A DNA stretch of 22,376 nucleotides, taken from positions 1-22,376 of the forward strand of contig CAKQIZ010000023.1 of NCBI GenBank assembly GCA_934247125.1. Direction: 5' to 3'. Shown here piece by piece: positions 8,416 to 15,528 of the stretch. Below the pieces are notes generated by a model. That model ran no database searches. It was not told the origin of the DNA and saw only the letters and a program-made list of their open reading frames with translations. Origin of the DNA: an uncultured Clostridia bacterium. Its GTDB lineage: Bacteria > Bacillota > Clostridia > Peptostreptococcales > Anaerovoracaceae. How positions within the stretch are numbered: the first letter of the stretch is position 1; each line of letters begins with the position of its first letter. A program made the translations under genes and the position numbers.

Positions 8416-10386
8416 ATGAAAAAAAGGTCGAAAGCGATATTTACATTCGTGACAGCCGTTATCCTGGCGGCTGTCACAGTTTTCACAGCGGATTTTCAGA
8501 GCAGTGAAGCTTATGGAGGAACAGATGATGAAGTGACCGGTGCGAATACCGTATCGGTCGTTTTTACGCATGATATGCATTCGCATATGGATACAGACAG
8601 GGTGCAGAAGAAAGGCCGGATAGTCGAGATCGGCGGCTTTGCGAAGCTGAAGACAGCGATAGACAGTGTAAAAGCACAGTATCCGGATACATTCCTGCTC
8701 GATGCAGGCGATTTTTCGATGGGTACTCCATACCAGACCATATTTTCCGAAGAAGCTTCGGAGATGAAAATGATGGGCTTTCTGGGATTTGATGCGACGA
8801 CGCTCGGGAATCACGAATTCGACTACAGAGCGGCAGGGCTCGCATCGATGATGGATGCCGCAGCGGCAGATGAAAGCACACCGGCTATGCTGATCGCGAA
8901 CATAGACTGGGAGGCGACGCTGGCAGATGAGGAGCTTAGAGACGATGCGCAGCTGCTCAAAGATTCATTTGACAGCTACGGTGTGAAGGATTATATGATG
9001 ATCGAGCATAACGGGATAAAAGCAGCTGTGTTCGGGATCATAGGAGAATCTGCAGTGGATTATGCACCTGAGAGCGGGCTGATTTTCAGGGATCCGAGAG
9101 AGACGGCTGCAGAGGTCGTCAAAAAGATAAAAGCCGATGAGGAAGCGGATATCATAATATGCCTGTCGCACAGCGGTACGGTGGAAAACGAGAAAGACAC
9201 GCTGGAGAAGACGGAAGACTATCTGCTGGCGGAGGAAGTCCCTGATATCGATCTGATAATCAGCGGGCACACTCATACCGTACTTGGCGATCCCGTTCAG
9301 GTGGGAGATTCATATATAGTTTCATGCGGCAGCTACAATCGCAATGCAGGGCATATCACCCTTAAACGCGGCAAAGACGGTGAGTACGAACTGGCGTCAT
9401 ACGAGCTGATACCACTCGACGAGAATATAGCAGGAGACAGCTATGTAGATGAGCAGCTCGGATATTACCGCTCGCTGGTAGACGAGAAGTATTTCAGCGA
9501 CTATGGATACAGCGCAGAGCAGGTACTGGCGTATAATGATGTCGACTTTCCGCCGATAGAGCAGTTTGGGCTGAAACAGGGCGAAGAGCCTCTTGGCGAC
9601 CTGATCGCTGATTCATACAAGTATGCAGTCAATGAAGCGACAGGAGAAGTGCCTGATGTGACCGTAGTCCCTCACGGTGTGGTGCGAGGCAGCTTTCTGA
9701 AGGGCGATATCACGGTTACCGATGCGTTCAATGTGAGCTCGCTTGGCTATGGAAAGGATGGCAGTGCCGGATATCCGCTGGTGAAGGTGTATCTGACGGG
9801 CAGGGAGCTCAAAGCGGTGGCAGAGGTGGACGCAAGTATTTCGGATTTCATGGGCGTTGCAAGACTGTACTGTGCAGGTCTGGAATATTCGTGGAATCCT
9901 AACAGGCTGATACTGAACAGGGCGGTAGACGTGAGATACAACGATGGAGAGAAGACTGAGGAGATCCGGGATGACAGGCTGTACAGCGTAGTGGGGGATC
10001 TGTACTCGTGCCAGATGCTCGGAACGGTGAAAGGCAAGTCTTTCGGACTGCTGAAGATCGATCCTAAGGATGAGAACGGTGAGCTCATAGACGATTTTGA
10101 GGAGCATATAATAAATGACGGAGACGGCGAACTGAAGGCGTGGTATGCGCTGGCATCGTATATTGATTCATTCGAAGGAGATGCCGTTCCTGATTATTAC
10201 AGCGTGAATCACGAGCGCAAGGTCGAGATCGACAGCCGCGATATCTCGGAGCTGTTGAAACAGCCGAACAATGTTTTCGCGCTGGTTTCGTGCGCAGTGG
10301 CACTTCTGGTGATCCTGATCGTGCTCGCAGTCATTCTTGTCATGAGGCGCAGACGCAGAAAAGCTGCGGCAAAGGATGAAGCCTAG
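8416..10386 (+). CDS. Membrane-anchored extracellular 5'-nucleotidase / metallophosphatase (UshA-like)
   Basis: The family hydrolyses nucleotides or related phosphoesters outside the cell with two metal ions. The 656-residue protein has a signal peptide (about 1-32, ending SEA). A calcineurin-like phosphatase domain follows, with HDMHSH (52-57), DAGDF (96-100), GNHEFDY (131-137), LSHSG and SGHTHT. A 5'-nucleotidase C-terminal domain begins at about 375 (EEPLGDLIADSYKYA, then VPHGVVRGSFLKGDIT). A C-terminal membrane segment (about 620-644) follows, with a run of five arginines that would stop transfer, so the enzyme is likely tethered to the cell surface. No LPXTG motif is seen. The ATG follows the sppA stop with no gap, so translation is probably coupled. 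Substrate is unknown. Confidence 0.9.
   Translation: MKKRSKAIFTFVTAVILAAVTVFTADFQSSEAYGGTDDEVTGANTVSVVFTHDMHSHMDTDRVQKKGRIVEIGGFAKLKTAIDSVKAQYPDTFLLDAGDFSMGTPYQTIFSEEASEMKMMGFLGFDATTLGNHEFDYRAAGLASMMDAAAADESTPAMLIANIDWEATLADEELRDDAQLLKDSFDSYGVKDYMMIEHNGIKAAVFGIIGESAVDYAPESGLIFRDPRETAAEVVKKIKADEEADIIICLSHSGTVENEKDTLEKTEDYLLAEEVPDIDLIISGHTHTVLGDPVQVGDSYIVSCGSYNRNAGHITLKRGKDGEYELASYELIPLDENIAGDSYVDEQLGYYRSLVDEKYFSDYGYSAEQVLAYNDVDFPPIEQFGLKQGEEPLGDLIADSYKYAVNEATGEVPDVTVVPHGVVRGSFLKGDITVTDAFNVSSLGYGKDGSAGYPLVKVYLTGRELKAVAEVDASISDFMGVARLYCAGLEYSWNPNRLILNRAVDVRYNDGEKTEEIRDDRLYSVVGDLYSCQMLGTVKGKSFGLLKIDPKDENGELIDDFEEHIINDGDGELKAWYALASYIDSFEGDAVPDYYSVNHERKVEIDSRDISELLKQPNNVFALVSCAVALLVILIVLAVILVMRRRRRKAAAKDEA
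8449..8477 (+). other. Perfect 10-bp inverted repeat inside the signal-peptide codons
   Basis: GTGACAGCCG (8449-8458) and CGGCTGTCAC (8468-8477) are exact reverse complements around a 9-nt loop, followed by AGTTTTC. The hairpin lies 34-62 nt into the 5'-nucleotidase gene. It resembles a terminator or attenuator stem but sits inside coding sequence and has only a four-T run. Confidence 0.6.
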
Positions 10387-10410
10387 AAACATGGACAAAA
10401 TGATGCGGAC

Positions 10411-10450
10411 GCTGCAGCTCTGATGCCGCAGTGCAGCTAAATTTTCTCTT
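10411..10450 (+). terminator. Possible terminator after the 5'-nucleotidase gene
   Basis: GCTGCA (10411-10416) pairs with TGCAGC (10432-10437), and a TAAATTTTCTCTT stretch follows. An overlapping TGCGG/CCGCA pairing is an alternative stem. The T-tract is interrupted, so the call is tentative. Confidence 0.35.
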
Positions 10451-10477
10451 GACACATAAAAAAACAAGTGGTAGTAT
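10449..10477 (+). promoter_or_regulatory. Probable sigma-A promoter for the T-box leader
   Basis: A consensus TTGACA -35 box (10449-10454) is followed after 17 bases by TAGTAT (10472-10477), preceded by TGG as an extended -10. Transcription would start near 10484, just before the T-box stem I. Confidence 0.75.
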
Positions 10478-10497
10478 AACAACATATTAATACTAAA

Positions 10498-10789
10498 CCG
10501 AAGACGAGGAAGTAAAACTGGAAAACGGTTTCTCAGAGAGTCCGGGGCGGTGGGATCCGGGCAGATGCAGTTTCAGTAAATGGGCCTCCGAGGGCAAGGT
10601 GAAAAGTGTTTTGGGATGCAGTTAGTTGCAGATGCTGCAAATACTGCAGATGTGCTTAGTAGCTGAGACGCGATGCCGGCGTAACGGGCAAGGAGTGTGA
10701 TGGCACTCTGCAGAGAGAATGCATTTTGCATTAAACAAGGTGGTACCGCAGGCATACGCTTGTCCTTGAGTGAGGACAGGCGTTTTTTT
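10498..10789 (+). ncRNA. T-box riboswitch leader, probable tryptophan specifier
   Basis: T-box RNAs bind a specific tRNA and allow read-through when it is uncharged. Stem I is recognisable from GACGAGGAAGTA (10503-10514), the distal CAGAGAG bulge (10534-10540) and a GGTG loop (10549-10552). On the 3' side of stem I, between the CAGT pairing segment and GCCTCC, lies AAATGGG; its UGG (10581-10583) is the best specifier candidate, reading tryptophan. A six-base-pair hairpin (10626-10640) and a GAGTG/CACTC hairpin lie between stem I and the antiterminator. The T-box proper is AACAAGGTGGTACCGC (10734-10749), with UGGU (10741-10744) pairing with the tRNA acceptor end. An intrinsic terminator follows. 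The downstream genes are a TrpXYZ-type transporter, which agrees with Trp. The variable base (U) predicts an A73 discriminator, while bacterial tRNA-Trp normally has G73, so the amino acid is probable but not proven. Confidence 0.92.
10757..10789 (+). terminator. Intrinsic terminator of the T-box leader
   Basis: CGCTTGTCCT (10757-10766) pairs with AGGACAGGCG (10773-10782) over ten base pairs including one G-U, with a 6-nt loop, and is followed by seven T (10783-10789). It is the expression-off structure that the tRNA-stabilised antiterminator prevents. Confidence 0.92.
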
Positions 10790-10947
10790 ATGGCAAAGGA
10801 AATTTCTGTTATGGGAATTGACAGCGCCGGCCTTTTACGACGCGGCCGCAGATTTGCAGAAGTGTGACATGAAGCAGCGGTCAAAAGACCGGAAAATAAT
10901 AGTTCAGGAAAGGAGAGCGCAGCACAGGACTGCGCGAAGGAGAGGAA
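10790..10947 (+). other. Structured leader between T-box terminator and transporter genes
   Basis: These 158 nt carry no convincing gene. They contain a CGGCC/GGCCG hairpin near 10831-10849, a perfect CGGTC-AAAA-GACCG hairpin (10878-10891), and a GCGCAG/CTGCGC hairpin (10917-10935) that ends one base before the ribosome binding site AAGGAGAGG (10937-10945). A second Shine-Dalgarno-like AAAGGAGAG (10909-10917) has no start codon at a usable distance. A 25-codon ATG frame from 10790 lacks a ribosome binding site. Confidence 0.55.
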
Positions 10948-11949
10948 ATGAAAAAGAAAAGTTTGGCGATCGTAATGGTACTGCTGATGATGGTATCGAT
11001 GATGTCAGTGGTTATGACAGGCTGCGGAAATTCAGGCGGCGATGGAGAAACGATAAAAATAGGTGTCGTACAGCTCGTTGAGCATACATCGCTCGACCAG
11101 ATAAGAGAATCGATCATCGCTCAGCTTGAAGAAGAAGGCTATGTCGATGGAGACAACATAGAGATCAATTATCAGAATGCACAGAATGAACAGTCGAATC
11201 TCAAGACGATCTGTCAGGGATTCGTTGCAGACAAGGTAGACATCATCGTGGCGATCACGACGCCTGCAGCACAGGTGGCTATGAGTGAGACAGATGAGAT
11301 ACCTATCGTGTTCTCGGCAGTTACAGATCCGGTTGCGGCAGAAGTCGTTTCAGATATGGAAAAGCCGGGTGGAAACGTTACAGGAACATCAGATGCCATA
11401 TCAGTCGAAAAGATAATGGGACTTGCAGAAGAGATCACACCGGGATTCAAGACTGTGGGAGCTCTTTACAACTCAAGTGAAACGAACTCGGTGGCAGCGA
11501 TCGAATCACTCAGAGAGTATGCGGCGGACAATTCTCTTGAACTCGTTGAATCGGCGATAACGAGTGCAAACGAGATCCAGCCTGCAGCACAGAATCTCGC
11601 TAAAAAATGCGACATCGTGTTCTCGCCGACAGATAACACTGTAGCTTCATCGATAGCAACTGCAAACAAGGTGTTCATCGATGCAAAGGTTCCGTTCTAT
11701 GTAGGTGCTGACTCCATGGTAAAAGACGGAGGATTCGCGACATACGGAGTGGATTATGAATATCTCGGACAGGAAACTGCAAAGATGATAGTAGAGATCA
11801 TCAAGGGCGCTGACCCTGCAGAAATGCCTGTAAGAACGATGGATGAGATGGCTATGTACATCAACAGTCAGACTGCGGCAGACATGGGAATAAAGATCCC
11901 GCAGGATATTCTTGATAAAGCAACAGACTTAGCAAAGGAAGATTTATAA
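10948..11949 (+). CDS. ABC transporter substrate-binding lipoprotein, TrpX-type
   Basis: This is the extracellular binding component of an amino-acid ABC importer, 333 residues long. It has a lipoprotein signal peptide with a hydrophobic run to residue 22 and a lipobox MTGC whose Cys26 would carry the lipid. The mature protein matches the ABC_sub_bind family (PF04392; TrpX-like). The segments IKIGVVQLVEHTSLD, EGYVDGDNIEINYQNAQN, TPAAQVA, IVFSAVTDPV, GGNVTGTSD and VGALYNSSE are characteristic, in a two-lobe layout. The start has a good ribosome binding site. It is the first gene after the T-box and is followed after 1 nt by the permease. Tryptophan as substrate is inferred from the family and the UGG specifier; the family also contains members of unknown or other specificity. 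Confidence 0.9.
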   Translation: MKKKSLAIVMVLLMMVSMMSVVMTGCGNSGGDGETIKIGVVQLVEHTSLDQIRESIIAQLEEEGYVDGDNIEINYQNAQNEQSNLKTICQGFVADKVDIIVAITTPAAQVAMSETDEIPIVFSAVTDPVAAEVVSDMEKPGGNVTGTSDAISVEKIMGLAEEITPGFKTVGALYNSSETNSVAAIESLREYAADNSLELVESAITSANEIQPAAQNLAKKCDIVFSPTDNTVASSIATANKVFIDAKVPFYVGADSMVKDGGFATYGVDYEYLGQETAKMIVEIIKGADPAEMPVRTMDEMAMYINSQTAADMGIKIPQDILDKATDLAKEDL

Positions 11950-11950
11950 A

Positions 11951-12883
11951 ATGTTAATAGTCACATTACTTGAAGCATTAGAACTGGGTCTTATATATTC
12001 GATACTGGCGCTGGGCGTGTTCCTGTCATTCAGGACGCTCAACACGCCGGATCTGACAGTTGACGGCAGTATCGTTACCGGTGCTGCTGTTTCGGCTGTA
12101 GTGTGCAGCAATGCGGCAGGCATGGATCCTGCAGTACAGACACTGATATGCATCATAGGTCTGGTGCTGGCATTCATTTTCGGCATGGGAGCAGGCGCGA
12201 TAACTGCACTGCTCAACACGAAGCTCAAGATACAGCCACTTCTGGCAGGTATCCTCGTGATGCTGGGAATATATTCGATAAATCTCAGGATACAGGGAAA
12301 AGCAAATATCAACCTCAACAGTGCGCCGACCATTTACAAGAAGATGGCAGAGGTCATGGGCGACTTCAAATGGAGCTCGATAGTGCTTGGTGCGCTGATC
12401 GCAGCAGTTGTGATCGTGCTCATGTTCGGCTTCCTCAAGACGAGAAAAGGTTTTGCACTGAGAGCGACCGGAGATAATGAAGATATGGTCAGAGCTGCAG
12501 GCATAAGCAGCGACAATATGAAACTCCTGGGTCTTTCCGTATCGAACGGACTTGTGGGACTTGCAGGCGGAATGCTCGCGCAGTATCAGGGATATTCGGA
12601 TGTCGGTATGGGTACAGGTATGGTAGTCATAGGCCTGGCATCTGTGATCATCGGTGAAGTGCTGTTCGGAACGAGCAGCCTGATGAGAAGACTGATAGCT
12701 GTGGCTCTCGGTGCCGTAGTGTACAGGATGGTCATAGGAGTGGCGCTCTATCTGGGAATGCCACCTACAGATCTCAAGCTCGTGTCGGCTGTCATCGTAA
12801 CGATCGCGCTGGCAATGGGAATGCTGGGAGAAAACTTCTCGTTCAGAAAGAAAAAGGCAAAGGGAGGTGAGAAGAATGCTTAA
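11951..12883 (+). CDS. ABC transporter permease, TrpY-type
   Basis: This is the membrane channel subunit, 310 residues and strongly hydrophobic, with about eight or nine predicted membrane segments. It resembles the branched-chain amino acid/ribose-type permease superfamily (BPD_transp_2). Family-like stretches are SFRTLNTPDLTVDGSIVTGAAVSA near the N-terminus, GFALRATGDNEDMVRAAGIS (the cytoplasmic loop that contacts the ATPase), and GLVGLAGGMLAQYQGYSDVGMGTGM. The C-terminus is a short basic cytoplasmic tail. The gene begins 1 nt after the lipoprotein stop, using AAAGGAAG inside that gene, and ends overlapping the ATPase start by 8 nt. These junctions show a tight operon under T-box control. 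Confidence 0.92.
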   Translation: MLIVTLLEALELGLIYSILALGVFLSFRTLNTPDLTVDGSIVTGAAVSAVVCSNAAGMDPAVQTLICIIGLVLAFIFGMGAGAITALLNTKLKIQPLLAGILVMLGIYSINLRIQGKANINLNSAPTIYKKMAEVMGDFKWSSIVLGALIAAVVIVLMFGFLKTRKGFALRATGDNEDMVRAAGISSDNMKLLGLSVSNGLVGLAGGMLAQYQGYSDVGMGTGMVVIGLASVIIGEVLFGTSSLMRRLIAVALGAVVYRMVIGVALYLGMPPTDLKLVSAVIVTIALAMGMLGENFSFRKKKAKGGEKNA

Positions 12884-13649
12884 GATAGAACATCTCACCA
12901 AAGTGTTCGGAAAGGGCACGATAAATGAGATGAAAGCGCTGGATGATGTGAATTTTCACGGAAGACCCGGTGATTTCATAACAATAATCGGCAGCAACGG
13001 CGCCGGCAAATCGACGCTGATGAATTCTATCGCAGGTGTTTTTCCGGTGGACAGCGGCCGCATAGAAATAGACGGCAAAGAGATATCAGGACTGCCGGAA
13101 CACAAGAGAGCGAAATTTATAGGGCGCGTTTTCCAGGACCCGATGAAGGGGACTGCGTTCGATATGACTATAGAAGAAAATCTCTCTATCGCATACAACA
13201 AGATGCGAAAACGCGGCTTCCAGGCAGGAATAAACAAAGCGGACAGAGAGCTTTTCAGGGAAAAGCTCACGCTTCTCGGGATGGGTCTCGAAAACAGGAT
13301 GAAAGAGAAGGTAAGACTTCTGTCCGGAGGACAGAGACAGGCGCTGACGCTTTTCATGGCAGTGATAGCCGAACCTAAGCTGCTGCTTCTCGATGAGCAT
13401 ACAGCTGCGCTGGATCCGTCGGCAGCAAGAAAAGTCCTGGAGCTTACGGATTATTTCGCGAAGAACAGCGGACTGTGCACGATGATGATAACGCACAATA
13501 TGAAAGCTGCACTCGAGCACGGCAACAGGACGATCCTGATGCAGGACGGACAGATAAAGATGGATATAAGCGGCACAGAGCGCGACAGCATGACGGTCGA
13601 GAAGCTCGTGGAAAAATTTGAAATAGACAACGACAGAATGCTTCTGTAA
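12876..13649 (+). CDS. ABC transporter ATP-binding protein, TrpZ-type
   Basis: This is the cytoplasmic ATPase that powers the importer, 257 residues. I chose the ATG at 12876 over the in-frame GTG at 12867, because GGGAGGTGA sits 5 nt before the ATG and contains that GTG. Motifs are Walker A GSNGAGKST (39-47), the Q-loop FQDPMKGTAFDMT, the signature LSGGQ (149-153), Walker B LLLLDE (169-174) followed by a D-loop SAALD-like HTAALD, and the H-loop His207 in MITHNM. In the canonical Walker B region, His175 follows Glu174, as is common in this subfamily. It overlaps the permease gene by 8 nt. The gene ends within the first copy of a repeat cluster, and no clear terminator follows. Confidence 0.93.
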   Translation: MLKIEHLTKVFGKGTINEMKALDDVNFHGRPGDFITIIGSNGAGKSTLMNSIAGVFPVDSGRIEIDGKEISGLPEHKRAKFIGRVFQDPMKGTAFDMTIEENLSIAYNKMRKRGFQAGINKADRELFREKLTLLGMGLENRMKEKVRLLSGGQRQALTLFMAVIAEPKLLLLDEHTAALDPSAARKVLELTDYFAKNSGLCTMMITHNMKAALEHGNRTILMQDGQIKMDISGTERDSMTVEKLVEKFEIDNDRMLL

Positions 13650-13713
13650 AGGTCGCCTGATACTTCTGTAAAACTCTTCGTGTAAAACTCTTCTGCAAAA
13701 GTTAGCTGATACT
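13641..13713 (+). repeat. Cluster of imperfect direct repeats before the LuxR-type gene
   Basis: Four related units begin CTTCTGTAAA (13641), CTTCTGTAAAA (13663), CTTCGTGTAAAA (13676) and CTTCTGCAAAA (13690). In addition, the 24-nt segments 13641-13664 and 13690-13713 match at 19 of 24 positions and both end CTGATACT. The first copy includes the stop codon of the ATPase gene. The cluster ends 3 nt before the -35 box of the next gene, so it may be an operator array, or simply a local duplication. Confidence 0.65.
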
Positions 13714-13716
13714 GTA

Positions 13717-13745
13717 TTTACATTATCCCTGTCAATAAGTATAAT
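13717..13745 (+). promoter_or_regulatory. Sigma-A promoter for the LuxR-type regulator
   Basis: TTTACA (13717-13722) and TATAAT (13740-13745) are separated by 17 bases. Transcription would begin near 13752, giving a leader of about 57 nt. Confidence 0.8.
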
Positions 13746-13808
13746 AATAAAGATGCGTAAAAAACAGGAGTGACTGCAGTCGGGGAACAGATCGTATGGA
13801 GGACAGCT

Positions 13809-14612
13809 ATGAAGAAACTTGAGCAGAGAGAGTGGGCATTCATCGACGATATAGTTTATTTCATCCACAATGATGATGATTTTTTGAACGAGAGAAAGAC
13901 GCTGCTCTCGTATATATACCAGCTTATACCGAATAATTTTTCAGTATTTCACCTTGCAGACATGTCGGGAGAACATCTGCTGACGAATCCTGTAGTATAT
14001 GTGCAGGGTGAGGAAAACGGGGCAAGCAGCGCGCAGATCGAAGCGATAAACCGTTACATAGATGAGTATGAGGAAGAGGATTTCGGCAAATGGATAATGC
14101 TGGTCGGGAAAAGAGACGTGTACAGAGAAATGGATCTGATAGACGACGATGAGATCCGTACGACAGGCTATTTCAATGATACATATGCGGCGTTCGATGT
14201 GAAGTACAGCATGCAGGTGATAAGCGCCTACGACAAGAAGTTTCTCGGTGCGATAGTGCTGGGAAGAAGCAGGGAACGGGGCGATTTCAGCGACAAGGAG
14301 CTGTATATGATGGAACTCATAAACAGACATTTGAGTCTGAGGCTCCATCACGAATTCCGGAAATCGAGAGGCACGGGCAGTGATTCCGGTGCGAAGCTCG
14401 AAGACCGCATATATGATATCGCAGAGCAGTATTCCCTGACGAAAAGGGAGACTGAGGTGGTGTTCAAGGTGGTAAAGGAAGGCATGACGAACAGCGAGAT
14501 ATGTGAGTCGCTGTGCATAGCCGATCATACACTCAACAAGCACCTTATAAATATTTACAGGAAATGTGACATAAACAGCAGAGTGGCGCTGATACACAAG
14601 GTGATATCATAG
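13809..14612 (+). CDS. LuxR-type helix-turn-helix transcriptional regulator
   Basis: The last 60 or so residues form a LuxR/NarL-type DNA-binding domain: YSLTKRETEVVFKVVKEGMTNSEICESL, then CIADHTLNKHLINIYRKCDINSRVAL. The first 200 residues are not a recognisable receiver domain; no phospho-acceptor Asp motif is evident. They are acidic, with DDDFLNERKTLLSYIYQLIPNNFSVFHLADMSG and a segment ending ISAYDKKFLGAIVLGRSRERGDFSDKEL. That may be a GAF-like sensor, but I cannot name it. I chose the ATG at 13809 (267 residues) because GGAGG lies 6 nt before it; a GTG at 13770 would add 13 residues but has no properly spaced site. The gene has its own promoter and a strong terminator, so it is monocistronic. 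Targets are unknown; the repeats just upstream and the transporter operon are candidates. Confidence 0.85.
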   Translation: MKKLEQREWAFIDDIVYFIHNDDDFLNERKTLLSYIYQLIPNNFSVFHLADMSGEHLLTNPVVYVQGEENGASSAQIEAINRYIDEYEEEDFGKWIMLVGKRDVYREMDLIDDDEIRTTGYFNDTYAAFDVKYSMQVISAYDKKFLGAIVLGRSRERGDFSDKELYMMELINRHLSLRLHHEFRKSRGTGSDSGAKLEDRIYDIAEQYSLTKRETEVVFKVVKEGMTNSEICESLCIADHTLNKHLINIYRKCDINSRVALIHKVIS

Positions 14613-14647
14613 CGGCACTGTCTGGATATATGATTTTAGATCAATGT

Positions 14648-14680
14648 AAAAGCGCACGGCTTTGTGATGTGCGCTTTTTT
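14648..14680 (+). terminator. Strong intrinsic terminator after the LuxR-type gene
   Basis: AAAAGCGCAC (14648-14657) pairs with GTGCGCTTTT (14669-14678) around an 11-nt loop, and T continues to 14680. The A- and T-tracts on either side could let it work on both strands, though no convergent gene is present. Confidence 0.9.
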
Positions 14681-14725
14681 CATATGCAAAACGCCATCTT
14701 TCATAAAGTCTTCACCGTGTTTTGC

Positions 14726-14754
14726 TGTTAATTTTTCATGATAGATGATATACT
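14726..14754 (+). promoter_or_regulatory. Possible promoter for the M50 protease gene
   Basis: TATACT (14749-14754) is a fair -10 box; the 17-bp-spaced -35 position reads TGTTAA, which is poor. A promoter is needed here because a strong terminator lies just upstream. The predicted start of transcription is near 14761. Confidence 0.45.
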
Positions 14755-14799
14755 ATAAAAACGGAATTTTTTTGTATGAACAGGATCGGAGGTATACGA

Positions 14800-15513
14800 T
14801 TGAGACGTAACTTTGATATTTCTTTTATAATACTGATAGCGATACTGCTTATGAATTCTCTGAGAAGCGGAGCGTTTGCGCATCCGCTGCAGTGGCTTAT
14901 GAACGAGCTGATACTGCTGCCCGGGATCATCATAGGCATTTCATTTCACGAATATGCACATGCGAAGGTGGCATACAAGCTGGGAGATCCGACTCCTAAG
15001 ATGCAGGGGAGGGTGACGATAAATCCTCTGGCGCATATCGATCCGGTAGGGCTTGCAGCACTGCTGTTCGCCGGCTTCGGATGGGGCGTGCCTGTACAGA
15101 TAAATACTGCCAATTTCAAAAACAGGAGACGTGACGAACTGTTCGTTGCGCTGGCAGGTGTAGCGATGAATCTGCTCGTTGCGATAGTGTTCACACTGAT
15201 AGCGAAGATCCTGTATATGACGGTGCCGGGATTCCTGTCAGGCAGTGTGGGGATCATACTGTGGCAGATCATAATGTGCGTGATACAGATAAATCTTGTG
15301 CTGATGATCTTCAATCTGATACCGTGTCCGCCGCTCGACGGATTTTCAGTGGTGACTGAGCTGTTCAACATCAGGCATACGGAGCTGTACTGGACTATTT
15401 ACAGATACGGCAACTGGATACTGATCGCACTGATAATATTCGGCATAACCGGCATGATCATCACACCGTGTGTGAATTTCATATTCAGTTTGCTGTGGAG
15501 CTTTATAATTTAG
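14800..15513 (+). CDS. M50 family site-2-type membrane metalloprotease
   Basis: This is an intramembrane zinc protease of the short S2P/SpoIVFB-related group, with several hydrophobic segments. The zinc motif is HEYAH (His50, Glu51, His54), followed by NPLAHIDPVG, and the third ligand is Asp180 in NLIPCPPLDG. The substrate is unknown. The likely start is TTG at 14800 (237 residues): GGAGG (14788-14792) lies 7 nt before it. The ATG at 14776 in the same frame would add eight residues, but it is preceded only by a T-rich stretch without a ribosome binding site and lies about 15 nt from the predicted transcript start. The pcrA start follows after 15 nt, so the two may be co-transcribed. Confidence 0.9.
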   Translation: MRRNFDISFIILIAILLMNSLRSGAFAHPLQWLMNELILLPGIIIGISFHEYAHAKVAYKLGDPTPKMQGRVTINPLAHIDPVGLAALLFAGFGWGVPVQINTANFKNRRRDELFVALAGVAMNLLVAIVFTLIAKILYMTVPGFLSGSVGIILWQIIMCVIQINLVLMIFNLIPCPPLDGFSVVTELFNIRHTELYWTIYRYGNWILIALIIFGITGMIITPCVNFIFSLLWSFII

Positions 15514-15528
15514 ACAGGGATACGAAAC

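Noticed and set aside
10790..10867. A 25-codon frame starting at the ATG right after the T-box terminator
   Set aside because: No ribosome binding site is present because the U-run directly precedes it, and the peptide resembles nothing I recognise.
10868..10947. Possible TRAP-binding GAG/UAG repeats upstream of the tryptophan-type transporter
   Set aside because: Only a few irregular GAG/UAG triplets occur, not the long regularly spaced series TRAP needs.
10770..11081. A 103-codon frame running from the terminator hairpin into the lipoprotein gene
   Set aside because: It overlaps a regulatory hairpin and the signal-peptide codons of the real gene in another frame, with no usable start site.
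12026..12919. A 297-codon minus-strand frame opposite the permease gene
   Set aside because: It is opposite a clear ABC permease, its composition is very rich in His, Cys and Tyr, and no family is recognisable.
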